Below, piece after piece: positions 54,405-63,546 of a stretch of DNA of 64,000 nt (positions are counted from its first letter, which is position 1; each line of letters opens with the position of its first letter). A model generated the notes under the pieces. That model saw only the letters and a program-made list of their open reading frames with translations, was not told the origin of the DNA and made no database searches. The translations under genes and the position numbers were made by a program. This DNA is from Prevotella sp. Rep29 (GTDB taxonomy: Bacteria; Bacteroidota; Bacteroidia; Bacteroidales; Bacteroidaceae), in the NCBI RefSeq assembly GCF_019551475.1, contig NZ_CP047159.1, positions 744,001 through 808,000 on the forward strand. The letters run 5' to 3'.

Positions 54405-56504
54405 CTACATAATCGGTATTTGCAGTTTGACGATGATGTTGCGTCCCATGTTGAATACGCCCCTTCGTCCGGTGACAGGGTTCACGTCCGCATATTTCAA
54501 CCGGCTGAGATGATGCTGGTAAGCCTTGTTCGTCAGGTTGCTCACTTCCATGAACAGGCTGGCAACCTTCTTTCCGCGCACCGTCAGGTCGCTCCCAGCC
54601 GAGAGGTTGAACAGCGTGTAGCCGGGCGTTGCTGTCTCCGTTTGTTCAGCTGCGTAGAAGTGGTTCTGTCGGAAATTGCACGTCATGCCCACAGCGACGA
54701 AGGCGTTGTTCAGCAACTGTCCGTCGTGCGTAATCTCGTATTTCACCTCGGCGTTCCATCTTGCTGGGGGCGTGAACGGCAGATACTTGCTCTCGCGCGG
54801 TTGGTGGCGCTGTGTGGCGTTGACCATTGAGAAGGTGTTTCCGATGTGCAGGCTGTGGAACGGGTGGAAATCCAGTTCCGCTTCAAGCCCGTAGAGGCGT
54901 GCGTCCCCGCTGTCAAATTTGTAAGTGTTGTAGCCTTCCGTCTGCACGCCGTCTATTCTGTGCAGGAAGATGTAGTTGTCGATGGCTGTGGCAAACAGGT
55001 TTACTTGTGCGGAAACCCATTTCGAAGAGAAGTCTGCCCCCAAGTCTGCCTGCCAGCTGTATTCCGCTTTCAGTTGGTGGTTGCCCAGTTCGTATCGGAT
55101 GGTTCCTTCGTGCACGCCGTTCGACCCCAGTTCGCTGATGTTCGGTGCGCGGAATCCCCGTGCAATGTTGGCACGCAGGTTGAGCACTGGCGTGAGATGC
55201 CACACCGCCCCGATGCTTCCCGTCACGCCGTTGAAGTGGCGTGAGAACTGCTCGAAGCGCTCCTCCCCGTCGTCGGTCAGTGCCTCGCTGTGGATGTTGC
55301 GGCGGTCGAACCGTATGCCGCCGTTCACGCTCCATCGTCCAAATTCCTTTCCCGTCGTCAGGTAGAGTCCGATGTCGAACAGCCTGTATGCCGGAATCAG
55401 GTATTCGTCGCCTTTGTTCAGCGAGCGCTGGTACATTCCGTTTGTTCCGATTGCAGTTTTCCAACCTTCGTTCTCGTTGATGGTATAACGGAAATCATAG
55501 TTCAGCGTGTGCAGTTGGAAGTAGAGCCCATAGCGGTTGGGGTCGTCCTCTTCTTCGAACTCCTTCCGTTGGTTTTGCTGGTAGCCGACAATGGCTTTCA
55601 ACCGTCCGTCTCCGATTCGTATGGAGTTGTCCCACACCGCTTTGTAGTGGTACACCTTCTGGTAGGGGAGACCGTGCCCGTAGGTCTTCACCTTTTCGTA
55701 TGGGCGCTCCAGTTCTCCCGTCTCCTCATCGCGTTCGCCTTCGATGATGCTCGGTGTGGTTTGGAAATAGCTGAGGCGTAAACGCGAAAAGCCCCAGTCG
55801 CGGTGGATGCCGAGCAGTGCCGACAGCGCCTGTTCGCTGAATTGCGAGTTGCTCACGTAGCCGTCGTAGCGGTTTTTGTAGGCATGGGCGTGCTTGCCGC
55901 TGTAGCGGAGGCTCCATGCCAGTCCTTTCTGGTTACCGCCGATGCGGAGCGAGTAGCCCAGCAGCCCGTTGTTGGACTGGTATTCGCTTGAGAGGCTTCC
56001 GCGCACTTCTCCCAGCGGAACAATCGGCTCGCTGTTGAACACCAGTACGCCAGCCATCGCATCGGAGCCGTACATCAAACTTGCCGGACCTTTCAGAATC
56101 TCGACGCTGCCGACGTTGTTGCCGTCGATTTCTATGCCGTGCTCGTCGCCCCATTGCTGTCCTTCCTGGCGGATGCCGTCGCTCACGACAATCAGTCGGT
56201 TGTAGCCCAGTCCGCGAATGACGGGTTTCGAAATGCCGCTGCCGGTGGTGATTTGCGAAAGTCCCGGCTTGCGGGCGATGGCGTCGATGATGTTCGATGC
56301 CGCTGTGTGGTGAAGCTCATCGTTGGTGATGAGCGAAATGGGAGTGGAAGCATTCTTCAGCTTTGTTTCGCCAGCCACACCCGTCACGACCACCTCGCTC
56401 AGATTGAGGTGTCGGAAGAAAACGTCCGTAGAATCGGGCGTCTCCTGTGCCGTCGCCATTATACATATATATAATAGTGACAGCAGGAAAAAACTTTTTT
56501 TCAT
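54405..56504 (-). CDS. TonB-dependent receptor (metal/heme type)
   Basis: Outer-membrane receptor. The 699 residues begin with a signal peptide (MKKSFFLLSLLYICIMATAQ) and a TonB-box-like HLNLSEVVVTG, then a plug domain at about 45-155 (IIDAIARKPGLSQITTGSGISKPVIRGLGYNRLIVVSDGIRQEGQQWGDEHGIEID) and a barrel, ending NIIVKLQIPIM. The plug with DEHG resembles ZnuD/HmbR-type receptors. The Cys/His-rich membrane protein 150 bases upstream on the same strand points to a metal such as copper or zinc; the substrate is not proved. Confidence 0.9.
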   Translation of the reverse strand: MKKSFFLLSLLYICIMATAQETPDSTDVFFRHLNLSEVVVTGVAGETKLKNASTPISLITNDELHHTAASNIIDAIARKPGLSQITTGSGISKPVIRGLGYNRLIVVSDGIRQEGQQWGDEHGIEIDGNNVGSVEILKGPASLMYGSDAMAGVLVFNSEPIVPLGEVRGSLSSEYQSNNGLLGYSLRIGGNQKGLAWSLRYSGKHAHAYKNRYDGYVSNSQFSEQALSALLGIHRDWGFSRLRLSYFQTTPSIIEGERDEETGELERPYEKVKTYGHGLPYQKVYHYKAVWDNSIRIGDGRLKAIVGYQQNQRKEFEEEDDPNRYGLYFQLHTLNYDFRYTINENEGWKTAIGTNGMYQRSLNKGDEYLIPAYRLFDIGLYLTTGKEFGRWSVNGGIRFDRRNIHSEALTDDGEERFEQFSRHFNGVTGSIGAVWHLTPVLNLRANIARGFRAPNISELGSNGVHEGTIRYELGNHQLKAEYSWQADLGADFSSKWVSAQVNLFATAIDNYIFLHRIDGVQTEGYNTYKFDSGDARLYGLEAELDFHPFHSLHIGNTFSMVNATQRHQPRESKYLPFTPPARWNAEVKYEITHDGQLLNNAFVAVGMTCNFRQNHFYAAEQTETATPGYTLFNLSAGSDLTVRGKKVASLFMEVSNLTNKAYQHHLSRLKYADVNPVTGRRGVFNMGRNIIVKLQIPIM

Positions 56505-56654
56505 CCTGTTGAATTTTTTGTTAGGTGGGTTCTGTCAATTAGCTTTAGATGATGTTTGATTGATTGTTGCGCAGTTTTCCAAAGAACGCTGCCTGAATGA
56601 AACAAACATATTAATTGACAGAACACACCGTTAATAAATGCGGTTAAAAAATCT

Positions 56655-56999
56655 CTACAGGATGACTGGCGGTGCGCGCGATGATTTGTAAGATATGGGT
56701 AAATAGGCATACGGACGGTCGTCAGTCCTGCGCATCACAACGCCCAGCATCGTGAGAGCGGCGACGCAAATAGCCGTAGCCTTGATGAAACTGAAGGTGA
56801 GGAACTGGCAGAAAATACACTCGATTCCGCACGAAAAACCGCTCGACAGGTGTCCGCTATGCGCCTGATGGTGGACACACGCTTCGCACAACGTCTCCTG
56901 CTCGCCAACAACTTCGTGGCGATGCAGCGAGGCGGTCATCATCAGCGGAACGAACAGCCCCAGCAGAATCCAGGCATTGATGCGTTTTCGCAGTTCCAT
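56655..56999 (-). CDS. Cys/His-rich small membrane protein (DUF2946-like)
   Basis: 114 residues. An N-terminal helix (about 6-24) is followed by HRHE, CEACVHH, HSGH, and CGIECIFCQFL, then a second helix (about 75-95). The Cys/His spacing resembles DUF2946 proteins often found beside copper-type TonB receptors; that link is inferred. The ATG at 56999 is chosen because the longer frame to 57014 would start inside the promoter (57012-57019). The TonB receptor gene follows on the same strand. Confidence 0.72.
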   Translation of the reverse strand: MELRKRINAWILLGLFVPLMMTASLHRHEVVGEQETLCEACVHHQAHSGHLSSGFSCGIECIFCQFLTFSFIKATAICVAALTMLGVVMRRTDDRPYAYLPISYKSSRAPPVIL

Positions 57000-57011
57000 A
57001 TTAACTCGTTG

Positions 57012-57019
57012 CAAAGATA
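57012..57019 (-). promoter_or_regulatory. -7 element of the Cys/His membrane protein-receptor pair
   Basis: TATCTTTG on the minus strand, 12 bases before the ATG at 56999. Confidence 0.6.
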
Positions 57020-57239
57020 ATCAATTATTCCGAATACGTGAAATTTATTTCAAAATGTAGATGTCTTTTACCGATTTTCCGTCACTCAACGTGCTTCTTT
57101 CACTCACGAACTCCCAGCTTTCACATGAATAATTATACAAAAACAGTCTCGAAACTGCATATTTTGAAGTAAAAAAACGCGACAACGAAAAAATGGAAAA
57201 ATAGGAAGAAAAAAGTGCTTTTTTAACAATTGAAAATCC

Positions 57240-57370
57240 GTTTTTGAAGCGTAAAAAAGTGAAAGTGCCACTTTGATGTTGCGAAAGTTGCCCTTTCAGG
57301 AGCCCAAAGTTGTCGTTTTGCATCGCAAAAGTTACACTTTTGGAAGCTAAAAGTGGCACTTTCAGGCAGA
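57240..57370. repeat. AAAAGTGSCACTTTT palindrome repeats, copy B
   Basis: The 57020-57756 gap has no convincing gene. Here variants of AAAGTGCCACTTT, AAAGTTGCCCTTTC and AAAAGTGGCACTTTC repeat about four times with GGAGCCC- and GGAAGC-type spacers, in the same orientation and order as the array at 35168-35330. A GCGTATAAATAAAC element follows at about 57535. Confidence 0.75.
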
Positions 57371-57756
57371 TTTTCGCGACGTTTTTGAGTGTTAAAAAGC
57401 AGAAGTCGTTGTGCCATAGTAAGTTGCGCCGATGCGCGAGATTCGCGTATTTGCGACCCAAGTTCAACTCAGTCGGAAAAAACGCAAGCATTTGGCGTTA
57501 TAACGGCAAAACTACTCCTCTAAATATGCAAAACTGCGTATAAATAAACACCTCCCATCGCCAAAGTTTTTCCGCCTCCTCATCTCATCCCAAGACACCA
57601 CATCCTTCCCCATAAGTTTGCAGGATTGCGAAAAAATTGCTATATTTGAAGTCGAAATGACAGATGCCAGGTAATGGCTACTTAAAGAAAGGTGTCGCGA
57701 TTCATGGAATATATATAATCTTGATATGTTCAGGAAAAATAAAAGTAATTCAAATT

Positions 57757-57791
57757 GCGAACATGGAGTTCGCGTAAATAGTTTATCTTTG
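57757..57791 (+). promoter_or_regulatory. WYL-gene promoter with inverted repeat
   Basis: GCGAAC (57757-57762), 5 bases, then GTTCGC (57768-57773) form a perfect inverted repeat. TATCTTTG (57784-57791) follows as the -7 element, 17 bases before the ATG. The inverted repeat fits a self-operator and recurs upstream of mcrB. Confidence 0.65.
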
Positions 57792-57807
57792 CAGCAAAAA
57801 GAAAATT

Positions 57808-58854
57808 ATGGCAACAAATAAAAACGCTCTCATACGCTATAAACATTTAGATGTGCTTCTATCAGATCGTCATCATTATTATGATATTAACGACCTGACA
57901 GAGATGGTAAATTCCATGCTTTCTAATAATGGTTTTAAGACCGTCACACGTCGTTGCATAGAGAAAGATCTTGTGTCTCTTACGGAAAGTCCTTTCAATG
58001 CACCTATCAAGCGTTTCAAGTGGAATGGGAAGAACTGTGTGACCTACAAGAATTCCTCTTTTTCTATCTTCGAACAAGAATTAAGCGGTGAGGAGCGACA
58101 TCTACTTCACGAGGTGCTCAATACCCTTGGACAATTCGAGGGTTTAGCCCACTTCGAATGGTTGGAGATGTTCAAGATTGGGTTGGGGTTTGAGGAATGT
58201 CGACAGATTATCAGCTTCAGCAACAATCCTTATTTGGTAAACTCCAGTCTGTTGGGAACCCTCTTCGACCAGATTTCCAACAAAGTAGTTATTCGCCTTT
58301 CGTATCACACTTTTGCTGATACAACTGTTCGCGACATCGTTTTCCATCCCTATTTGTTGAAGCAGTATAATGACCGTTGGTTCCTGCTTGGTGCTACCGA
58401 TGGTGACAAAAAGATTCTCACTTTCGCCCTTGACAGAATCGACAAGGTCGAACCTCTTCCCGAAAAGAAATATGCTGAGTGTTCGGAAGACTTTTATGAG
58501 CGTTTTGAAGATATCGTAGGAGTTACCTATTATGAAGATCGTCCTGTTGAACATATCCTCTGTTGGGTAAGTGATGCCTCTAAGGGATATATCGATACCA
58601 AACCCATTCATGGAAGTTATACACCTATAAAAGGAGAAAAAGACCAACAGTTGCATGAACAATATCCCCAACTTCAGGGCGGCTTGTTCTTCACTTTGGA
58701 CTGCATCAACAATTATGAGCTTATCCGCGAACTATGTTCCTATGGCAAAGAACTCATCGTACTAAGCTCTGACGGAATCGTTGCGGATGAAGTGAAGAAA
58801 AGAATTTGCGAGATGAATGAGCAATATAATTGTATTTTAAATAGCAAAAAGTAG
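57808..58854 (+). CDS. WYL-domain transcriptional regulator
   Basis: Likely DNA-binding regulator of the island. The 348 residues have an N-terminal winged helix (about 8-70; YYDINDLTEMVNSMLSN...TVTRRCIEKDL) and a WYL domain at about 160-240, with YNDRWFLLGATDGDKKILTFALDRI, then a WYL C-terminal extension. WYL regulators often repress phage-defence systems. It starts the operon with the DUF1016 gene 17 bases later, and the inverted repeat in its promoter recurs before mcrB. Confidence 0.92.
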   Translation: MATNKNALIRYKHLDVLLSDRHHYYDINDLTEMVNSMLSNNGFKTVTRRCIEKDLVSLTESPFNAPIKRFKWNGKNCVTYKNSSFSIFEQELSGEERHLLHEVLNTLGQFEGLAHFEWLEMFKIGLGFEECRQIISFSNNPYLVNSSLLGTLFDQISNKVVIRLSYHTFADTTVRDIVFHPYLLKQYNDRWFLLGATDGDKKILTFALDRIDKVEPLPEKKYAECSEDFYERFEDIVGVTYYEDRPVEHILCWVSDASKGYIDTKPIHGSYTPIKGEKDQQLHEQYPQLQGGLFFTLDCINNYELIRELCSYGKELIVLSSDGIVADEVKKRICEMNEQYNCILNSKK

Positions 58855-58871
58855 AGAATTGATAAAATCGA

Positions 58872-59885
58872 ATGATTGTAAATATGAACGAAATAGTATT
58901 CCAAAACAGAAATGAGCAGTTTGCTGAGGTCGTTTCAATGATTCAGCATACAAGGAATGAAGTCGTGAGACTAGCCAATACCTCTCTTATAGACCTCTAT
59001 TGGAGAATAGGCAAGTACATCTTTGATAAAATTTCCGTTTCAGAATGGGGTGACGGCGTAGTCAAACAACTAGCTGATTATATTGAAAGGAATAGTCCTG
59101 AAACAAAAGGCTTTTCTGACAAAAACCTTTGGCGAATGAAGCAGTTCTATGAGACATATAATGGCATGGACGAAAAACTCTCAACACTGTTGAGACAAAT
59201 TAGTTGGTCGAATAATTTGACAATAATGAGTCGTTGCAAAACCCATGAAGAAAGGGAATTTTATCTGAATCTATGTATTCATGATCATCTTTCATTTCGC
59301 CAGTTAAATCGCCAAATCGATAGTGCTCTTTATGAAAGGAATAAAATAGGGGCTCCAAAACTCTCACCAGTGTTGAGAGAAATTGCGCCCCAGGCAGAAC
59401 AGTTATTCCGAGACCAATATATCATGGAGTTTATCGGAGGAAAGGAGTATCAGCACGAGAACAGCATGAAGGCAGCGCTGGTTAAACAGATGAAGAGGTT
59501 TATTCTAGAACTCGGAAAAGACTTCCTGTTCATCGACGAAGAGTACCGTTTACAGGTAGGCAATAGTGATTTCCGTATTGATTTGTTGTTCTATCATAGA
59601 GAGCTACAATGCCTTGTGGCTTTCGAACTGAAGACAGAGAAATTCAAGCCAGAGCACCTTGGCCAGTTGAATTTCTATTTGGAGGCTCTTGATAGAGATG
59701 TCAGAAAACCGAAGGAGAATCCAAGCATAGGCATACTCCTTTGTAAAGACAAGGATGATACGGTGGTGGAATATGCTTTGAGTCGTAGTCTTTCGCCTAC
59801 AATGGTAGCGGAATATCAGCTTTGCCTTCCAGATAAGACGCTTTTGCAACAAAAGTTGCATGACATAATAGAACAAGATTCTTGA
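58872..59885 (+). CDS. DUF1016/YhcG-family PD-(D/E)xK nuclease
   Basis: Predicted nuclease of the YhcG type. The 337 residues have an N-terminal helical domain (LYWRIGKYI, LWRMKQFYETY) and a C-terminal PD-(D/E)xK core: Asp237 (FRIDLLF), Glu252 and Lys254 (AFELKTE), then FYLEALDRDVRKPKENPSIGILLC. It probably acts with the McrBC system; DUF1016 genes are common in defence islands. Two stretches of the gene (59174-59198 and 59356-59388) share sequence with each other and with 63514-63546 downstream of McrC. Confidence 0.92.
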   Translation: MIVNMNEIVFQNRNEQFAEVVSMIQHTRNEVVRLANTSLIDLYWRIGKYIFDKISVSEWGDGVVKQLADYIERNSPETKGFSDKNLWRMKQFYETYNGMDEKLSTLLRQISWSNNLTIMSRCKTHEEREFYLNLCIHDHLSFRQLNRQIDSALYERNKIGAPKLSPVLREIAPQAEQLFRDQYIMEFIGGKEYQHENSMKAALVKQMKRFILELGKDFLFIDEEYRLQVGNSDFRIDLLFYHRELQCLVAFELKTEKFKPEHLGQLNFYLEALDRDVRKPKENPSIGILLCKDKDDTVVEYALSRSLSPTMVAEYQLCLPDKTLLQQKLHDIIEQDS

Positions 59886-59905
59886 AATGAATAATATTCC
59901 GAAAT

Positions 59906-59940
59906 GCGAACATTAATTTTGTTCAAGTGTAGTTACTTTG
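59906..59940 (+). promoter_or_regulatory. mcrB promoter region with WYL-like operator
   Basis: GCGAACATT (59906-59914) and GTTC (59921-59924) match the inverted repeat before the WYL gene, and TAGTTACTTTG matches its TAGTTTATCTTTG. The -7 element is TTACTTTG, one base from consensus. Spacing between half-sites is 9 bases here and 5 there. Confidence 0.5.
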
Positions 59941-59965
59941 TACTAAAAATTTAAAACTTTAAAAT

Positions 59966-62464
59966 ATGACATTTACATGGATACCTTTTTATAAAGAGTT
60001 TGCTAAAGAACTCTTACTATTTAGAAATGACAGGAAACCGTTGGTAGATTGGATATATGACAACCTGCAAGGTCATATCAACCATCTGAAAGATGCACCT
60101 GATGGTAGGCGGGTGCCAGATATAGACCCATTCTCAGTTTTTGCGATCATTAATCGTAGCATTACTTGGCAAAAGAAAAAAGATATCTGTATCAAGTTTA
60201 AGAATTTCTTAAATGTTTCTGCGCCAGTTCCTCAAGATTTTATTGGTGTTCCAGAGATGAATGCCCAAAGAACAAACTTTATGGCATTTGAAGATCGTCG
60301 TAAAGATGGAGATATAGAAAGATTGTGGAAGCTTTTTGAGGATGCAGTATTAGATAAGAATATTGAAGATTCATATAATGCTCTTAATGGTCAATTTCTA
60401 ATCAAATACAATATTACTATTGGCTTGTTTTGGATACAACCAGATAAATATCTCGCATTAGATGGTCATAATAGAGATAAATTGACTTCGCTAGGAATTG
60501 CATCTTTTGATGGGAATTTTGTCTCTTATAGCGAATATGAAAAAATAATGAAGCGTCTTACTGAAAAGATGAAATCTGGAGAGATTGTTGGTTGTACTAG
60601 CTTTGTAGAGTTCTCACACGACGCTTACATAGAAGAAAACGGGACAAAAGATGTGGTGAAAGAGGATAATTTGAGAAAGATAAATACTAGTACACAGTAT
60701 TGGACCTTTTCACCTGGTGAGAAAGCCTCAAAGTGGTCGCAATGTATAGAAGAAGGAATTATGTGTATTGGTTGGGATGAGATAGGTGATTTGTCACAAT
60801 ACTCATCTCGTGAAGACATGAGGTTAGACGTAAAAAAGCATTATCCTTCTGATGGCAACGCTAAAAATGACTCTTTGGCTCTTTGGCAATTTGCGAATGA
60901 AATGAGAATTGGGGATATTGTGTTTGCGAAAAAAGGAATGACGAAAATCATTGGACGAGGCATAGTCGTGTCAGATTACATATATGCCCCCTCGCGCACA
61001 ACTTACAAGCATATAAGGAAAGTTCAATGGACGCATGTCGGGGAATGGACAACAGATGATAAACATGCGATGAAAACACTGACTAATGTTACAAAATATA
61101 CTGATTATGTGGAAAGACTAAAAGAAATTGTTGAAGGCGTCATCAACCCAGTCAACAATGATTCATCGACAAAACAATATTGGTGGTTAACAGGTAGTCC
61201 GAAATACTGGAGTCCGTCAAAGAATTGGGAATTAGGGGATGATATAGACTATACACTTTATAATGAGAAAGGAAACAAGCGGCGCATTTTCAAACATTTC
61301 CATGAGGCAAAGCCTGGCGATATCGTGATTGTATATGAATCAATACCTGTGTTGCAAATTGTTGCAATAGGACGTGTGGTTTCAGAAACAGATGGAGAGG
61401 TCCTGTATATTCGTAAGATTGAAGAATTGTTGTCGCCAGTTCCATATTCCGAGATCCTGAACAATCCTATTCTAAAAAAATCGGAGCCAGTTATGAATCG
61501 TTGTCAAGGTAGCCTTTTCCGACTTGCCAATGATGAATATGATGAAGTGATGCGACTCATTCGCAAAGAAAATCCAGAGCCGATCATAGAAGAGGAAGAG
61601 CAAACAGAAGAATATGCTAATTATACGGATGAAGACTTCTTGGCGGAAGTGTACATGGATGAATATCAGTTGCTGACGTTGAAATCCTTGTTGCTGCGTA
61701 AGAAGAATCTGATTCTGCAGGGCGCTCCTGGTGTTGGCAAAACCTTTACAGCCCAACGGCTTGCTTTCGCTATTATGGGTATGAAAGATGAGTCTCGTGT
61801 GAAAGTTATCCAGTTCCACCAGAACTATAGCTATGAAGATTTTGTAATGGGCTATAAACCGAATGAAGAAGGTGGCTTTTCTCTCATCAATGGTATTTTC
61901 TACGACTTTTGTCAACAAGCAAAATTACATCGCGAAATGCAATATTTCTTGATTATCGACGAAATCAATCGCGGAAATATGAGTAAAATTTTCGGTGAGT
62001 TGTTACAACTGATAGAAGCTGACAATCGTGAGCATCCTATCCAGTTGGCTTATAACAGGCAGCGCTTCTCAGTGCCAAGCAACTTGTATATTATTGGTAT
62101 GATGAATACAGCCGACAGAAGTCTGGCGATGATTGATTATGCTCTGCGTCGTAGGTTCAGTTTCTATGAGATGAAGCCTGGATTTGAAACAAATGCGTTT
62201 AATGCGTATATTTCCAAGTGGGATACACCTCAGCTTAGAAAACTGATTAAGGCCATTGTTGAATTGAATAAAGTTATTGAAAACGATGGCTCGCTTGGGG
62301 CAGGTTTCTGTATAGGTCATAGCTATCTATGTAATTTAGAAAAAGATTACGATTTGAATAGTATTGTGGAATATGACATTATCCCAATGCTTCGTGAATA
62401 TTGGTTTGATAATGACAGTAAATTCAATCAAGAAGCGCAGAAATTAAGGAATGCTTTGCTATGA
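59966..62464 (+). CDS. mcrB: McrB-type AAA+ restriction ATPase with two PUA/EVE-like modules
   Basis: Motor subunit of a type IV (modification-dependent) restriction system. The 832 residues have an unassigned N-terminal part (1-240), a PUA-like module at about 244-390 (YWTFSPGEKASKW, GIMCIGWDEIGDLSQY, GDIVFAKKG), an EVE-like module at about 404-535 (YWWLTGSPKYW, AKPGDIVIVYES), and the AAA+ domain. That domain has Walker A GAPGVGKT (586-593), Walker B FLIIDEINRG (661-670) and the McrB motif MNTADRS (713-719). PUA/EVE modules often read modified bases, so this likely senses methylated or hypermodified DNA. mcrC overlaps its end by four bases. Confidence 0.93.
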   Translation: MTFTWIPFYKEFAKELLLFRNDRKPLVDWIYDNLQGHINHLKDAPDGRRVPDIDPFSVFAIINRSITWQKKKDICIKFKNFLNVSAPVPQDFIGVPEMNAQRTNFMAFEDRRKDGDIERLWKLFEDAVLDKNIEDSYNALNGQFLIKYNITIGLFWIQPDKYLALDGHNRDKLTSLGIASFDGNFVSYSEYEKIMKRLTEKMKSGEIVGCTSFVEFSHDAYIEENGTKDVVKEDNLRKINTSTQYWTFSPGEKASKWSQCIEEGIMCIGWDEIGDLSQYSSREDMRLDVKKHYPSDGNAKNDSLALWQFANEMRIGDIVFAKKGMTKIIGRGIVVSDYIYAPSRTTYKHIRKVQWTHVGEWTTDDKHAMKTLTNVTKYTDYVERLKEIVEGVINPVNNDSSTKQYWWLTGSPKYWSPSKNWELGDDIDYTLYNEKGNKRRIFKHFHEAKPGDIVIVYESIPVLQIVAIGRVVSETDGEVLYIRKIEELLSPVPYSEILNNPILKKSEPVMNRCQGSLFRLANDEYDEVMRLIRKENPEPIIEEEEQTEEYANYTDEDFLAEVYMDEYQLLTLKSLLLRKKNLILQGAPGVGKTFTAQRLAFAIMGMKDESRVKVIQFHQNYSYEDFVMGYKPNEEGGFSLINGIFYDFCQQAKLHREMQYFLIIDEINRGNMSKIFGELLQLIEADNREHPIQLAYNRQRFSVPSNLYIIGMMNTADRSLAMIDYALRRRFSFYEMKPGFETNAFNAYISKWDTPQLRKLIKAIVELNKVIENDGSLGAGFCIGHSYLCNLEKDYDLNSIVEYDIIPMLREYWFDNDSKFNQEAQKLRNALL

Positions 62465-63534
62465 CGGAAGATAAAGGCAAACTGATTCATAATATTTACT
62501 ATATGTTGGCTTATGCTTTTCAAGAGCTTAGGCAGAATAACTATGCGGAGATAGAGGGCGAGACGTTTGATAATATATACGACCTCTTTGCTGAGATATT
62601 AGCCAGAGGTATATCCTATCAACTGAAACAGGGACTTCATCGTGAATATGTGGCTAAAAACGAATCGATGCACACTATAAAAGGGAAGATAGATATCAAT
62701 GGTACTATTGCCAATAGAGTGCGCAACATTCGTCAGGTAGTGTGTGATTATGATGAGTTGTCAGAGAACAATGTGTACAACCAGATACTCTTGACTACGT
62801 CAACTATTTTGATAAGACATTCTGATGTAAAAAAAGAAACAAAGGCAAAACTAAAACAAGTAATGCTGTTCTTCCAAAATGTTGAGTCTATAGATCTGCA
62901 TACTATACGTTGGAACTCCTTGCGATTTGATCGTAATAATAGGAATTATCGCATGTTGATTTATCTTTGCTATTTCATAGTGTGCGAATGGCTTATGACA
63001 ACAGAAGAAGGAGATTTTAAGATGCGAGAATTCTCAGACGATAATATGTGTCGGCTTTTCGAGAAGTTTGTGTTAGAGTATTATAAGAAACATTATCCAG
63101 AATTAAAGCCTTGTGCAGAACAGATAGGTTGGAATGTTGTGAATGAAACTACGGATGTTTCCATATTACCAATAATGCAAACAGATGTTTTGTTATCGTT
63201 GGGGCAAAGGACCTTGATTATCGATACAAAATATTATTCAAAGATTATGCAACAGCAATATGGGAAAGAGAGTCTTCGTAATAGTCATCTTTATCAGATA
63301 CGGACTTATGTAAATGAGTATGACAGGGACCATCTTCATAATGTGGATGGTATGTTGTTATATGCCAAGACTCAAGTAGATGATATTACAGATGCACAAA
63401 TTTCTCATCGTGATGGCTTTACGCTTTATATTCGTACGTTGGATTTAAACTCCGATTTTGATGAAATAAGAAAACGTTTAGATAGTTTTATTTGTTGTGA
63501 TACAATAGAATTTCAAAACTCTCAACACTGTTGA
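62461..63534 (+). CDS. mcrC: McrC-type nuclease subunit
   Basis: Nuclease partner of McrB. The 357 residues begin with NIYYMLAYAF, and the PD-(D/E)xK core is in MQTDVLLSLGQRTLIIDTKYY (Asp242, Asp255, Lys257). The start overlaps the McrB stop (ATGA). The last residues (IEFQNSQHC) are encoded inside a 33-base stretch that also occurs in the DUF1016 gene, so the original C-terminus may have been changed by recombination. Confidence 0.92.
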   Translation: MTEDKGKLIHNIYYMLAYAFQELRQNNYAEIEGETFDNIYDLFAEILARGISYQLKQGLHREYVAKNESMHTIKGKIDINGTIANRVRNIRQVVCDYDELSENNVYNQILLTTSTILIRHSDVKKETKAKLKQVMLFFQNVESIDLHTIRWNSLRFDRNNRNYRMLIYLCYFIVCEWLMTTEEGDFKMREFSDDNMCRLFEKFVLEYYKKHYPELKPCAEQIGWNVVNETTDVSILPIMQTDVLLSLGQRTLIIDTKYYSKIMQQQYGKESLRNSHLYQIRTYVNEYDRDHLHNVDGMLLYAKTQVDDITDAQISHRDGFTLYIRTLDLNSDFDEIRKRLDSFICCDTIEFQNSQHC

Positions 63535-63546
63535 GAGAAATTGCGC
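63514..63546 (+). repeat. 33-base copy of a DUF1016-gene segment at the end of mcrC
   Basis: Differs from 59356-59388 at two of 33 positions, and 22 of its bases match 59174-59198 exactly. Contains the near-perfect palindrome CTCTCAACACTGTTGAGAG (63519-63537) and supplies the McrC stop. Confidence 0.75.

Noticed and set aside
57045..57491. Minus-strand frame of 148 codons
   Set aside because: It lies across the AAAGTG repeat array and its residues follow the repeat; no family features.
59604..59876. Minus-strand frame opposite the DUF1016 gene
   Set aside because: Antisense to the PD-(D/E)xK core of a recognised family.
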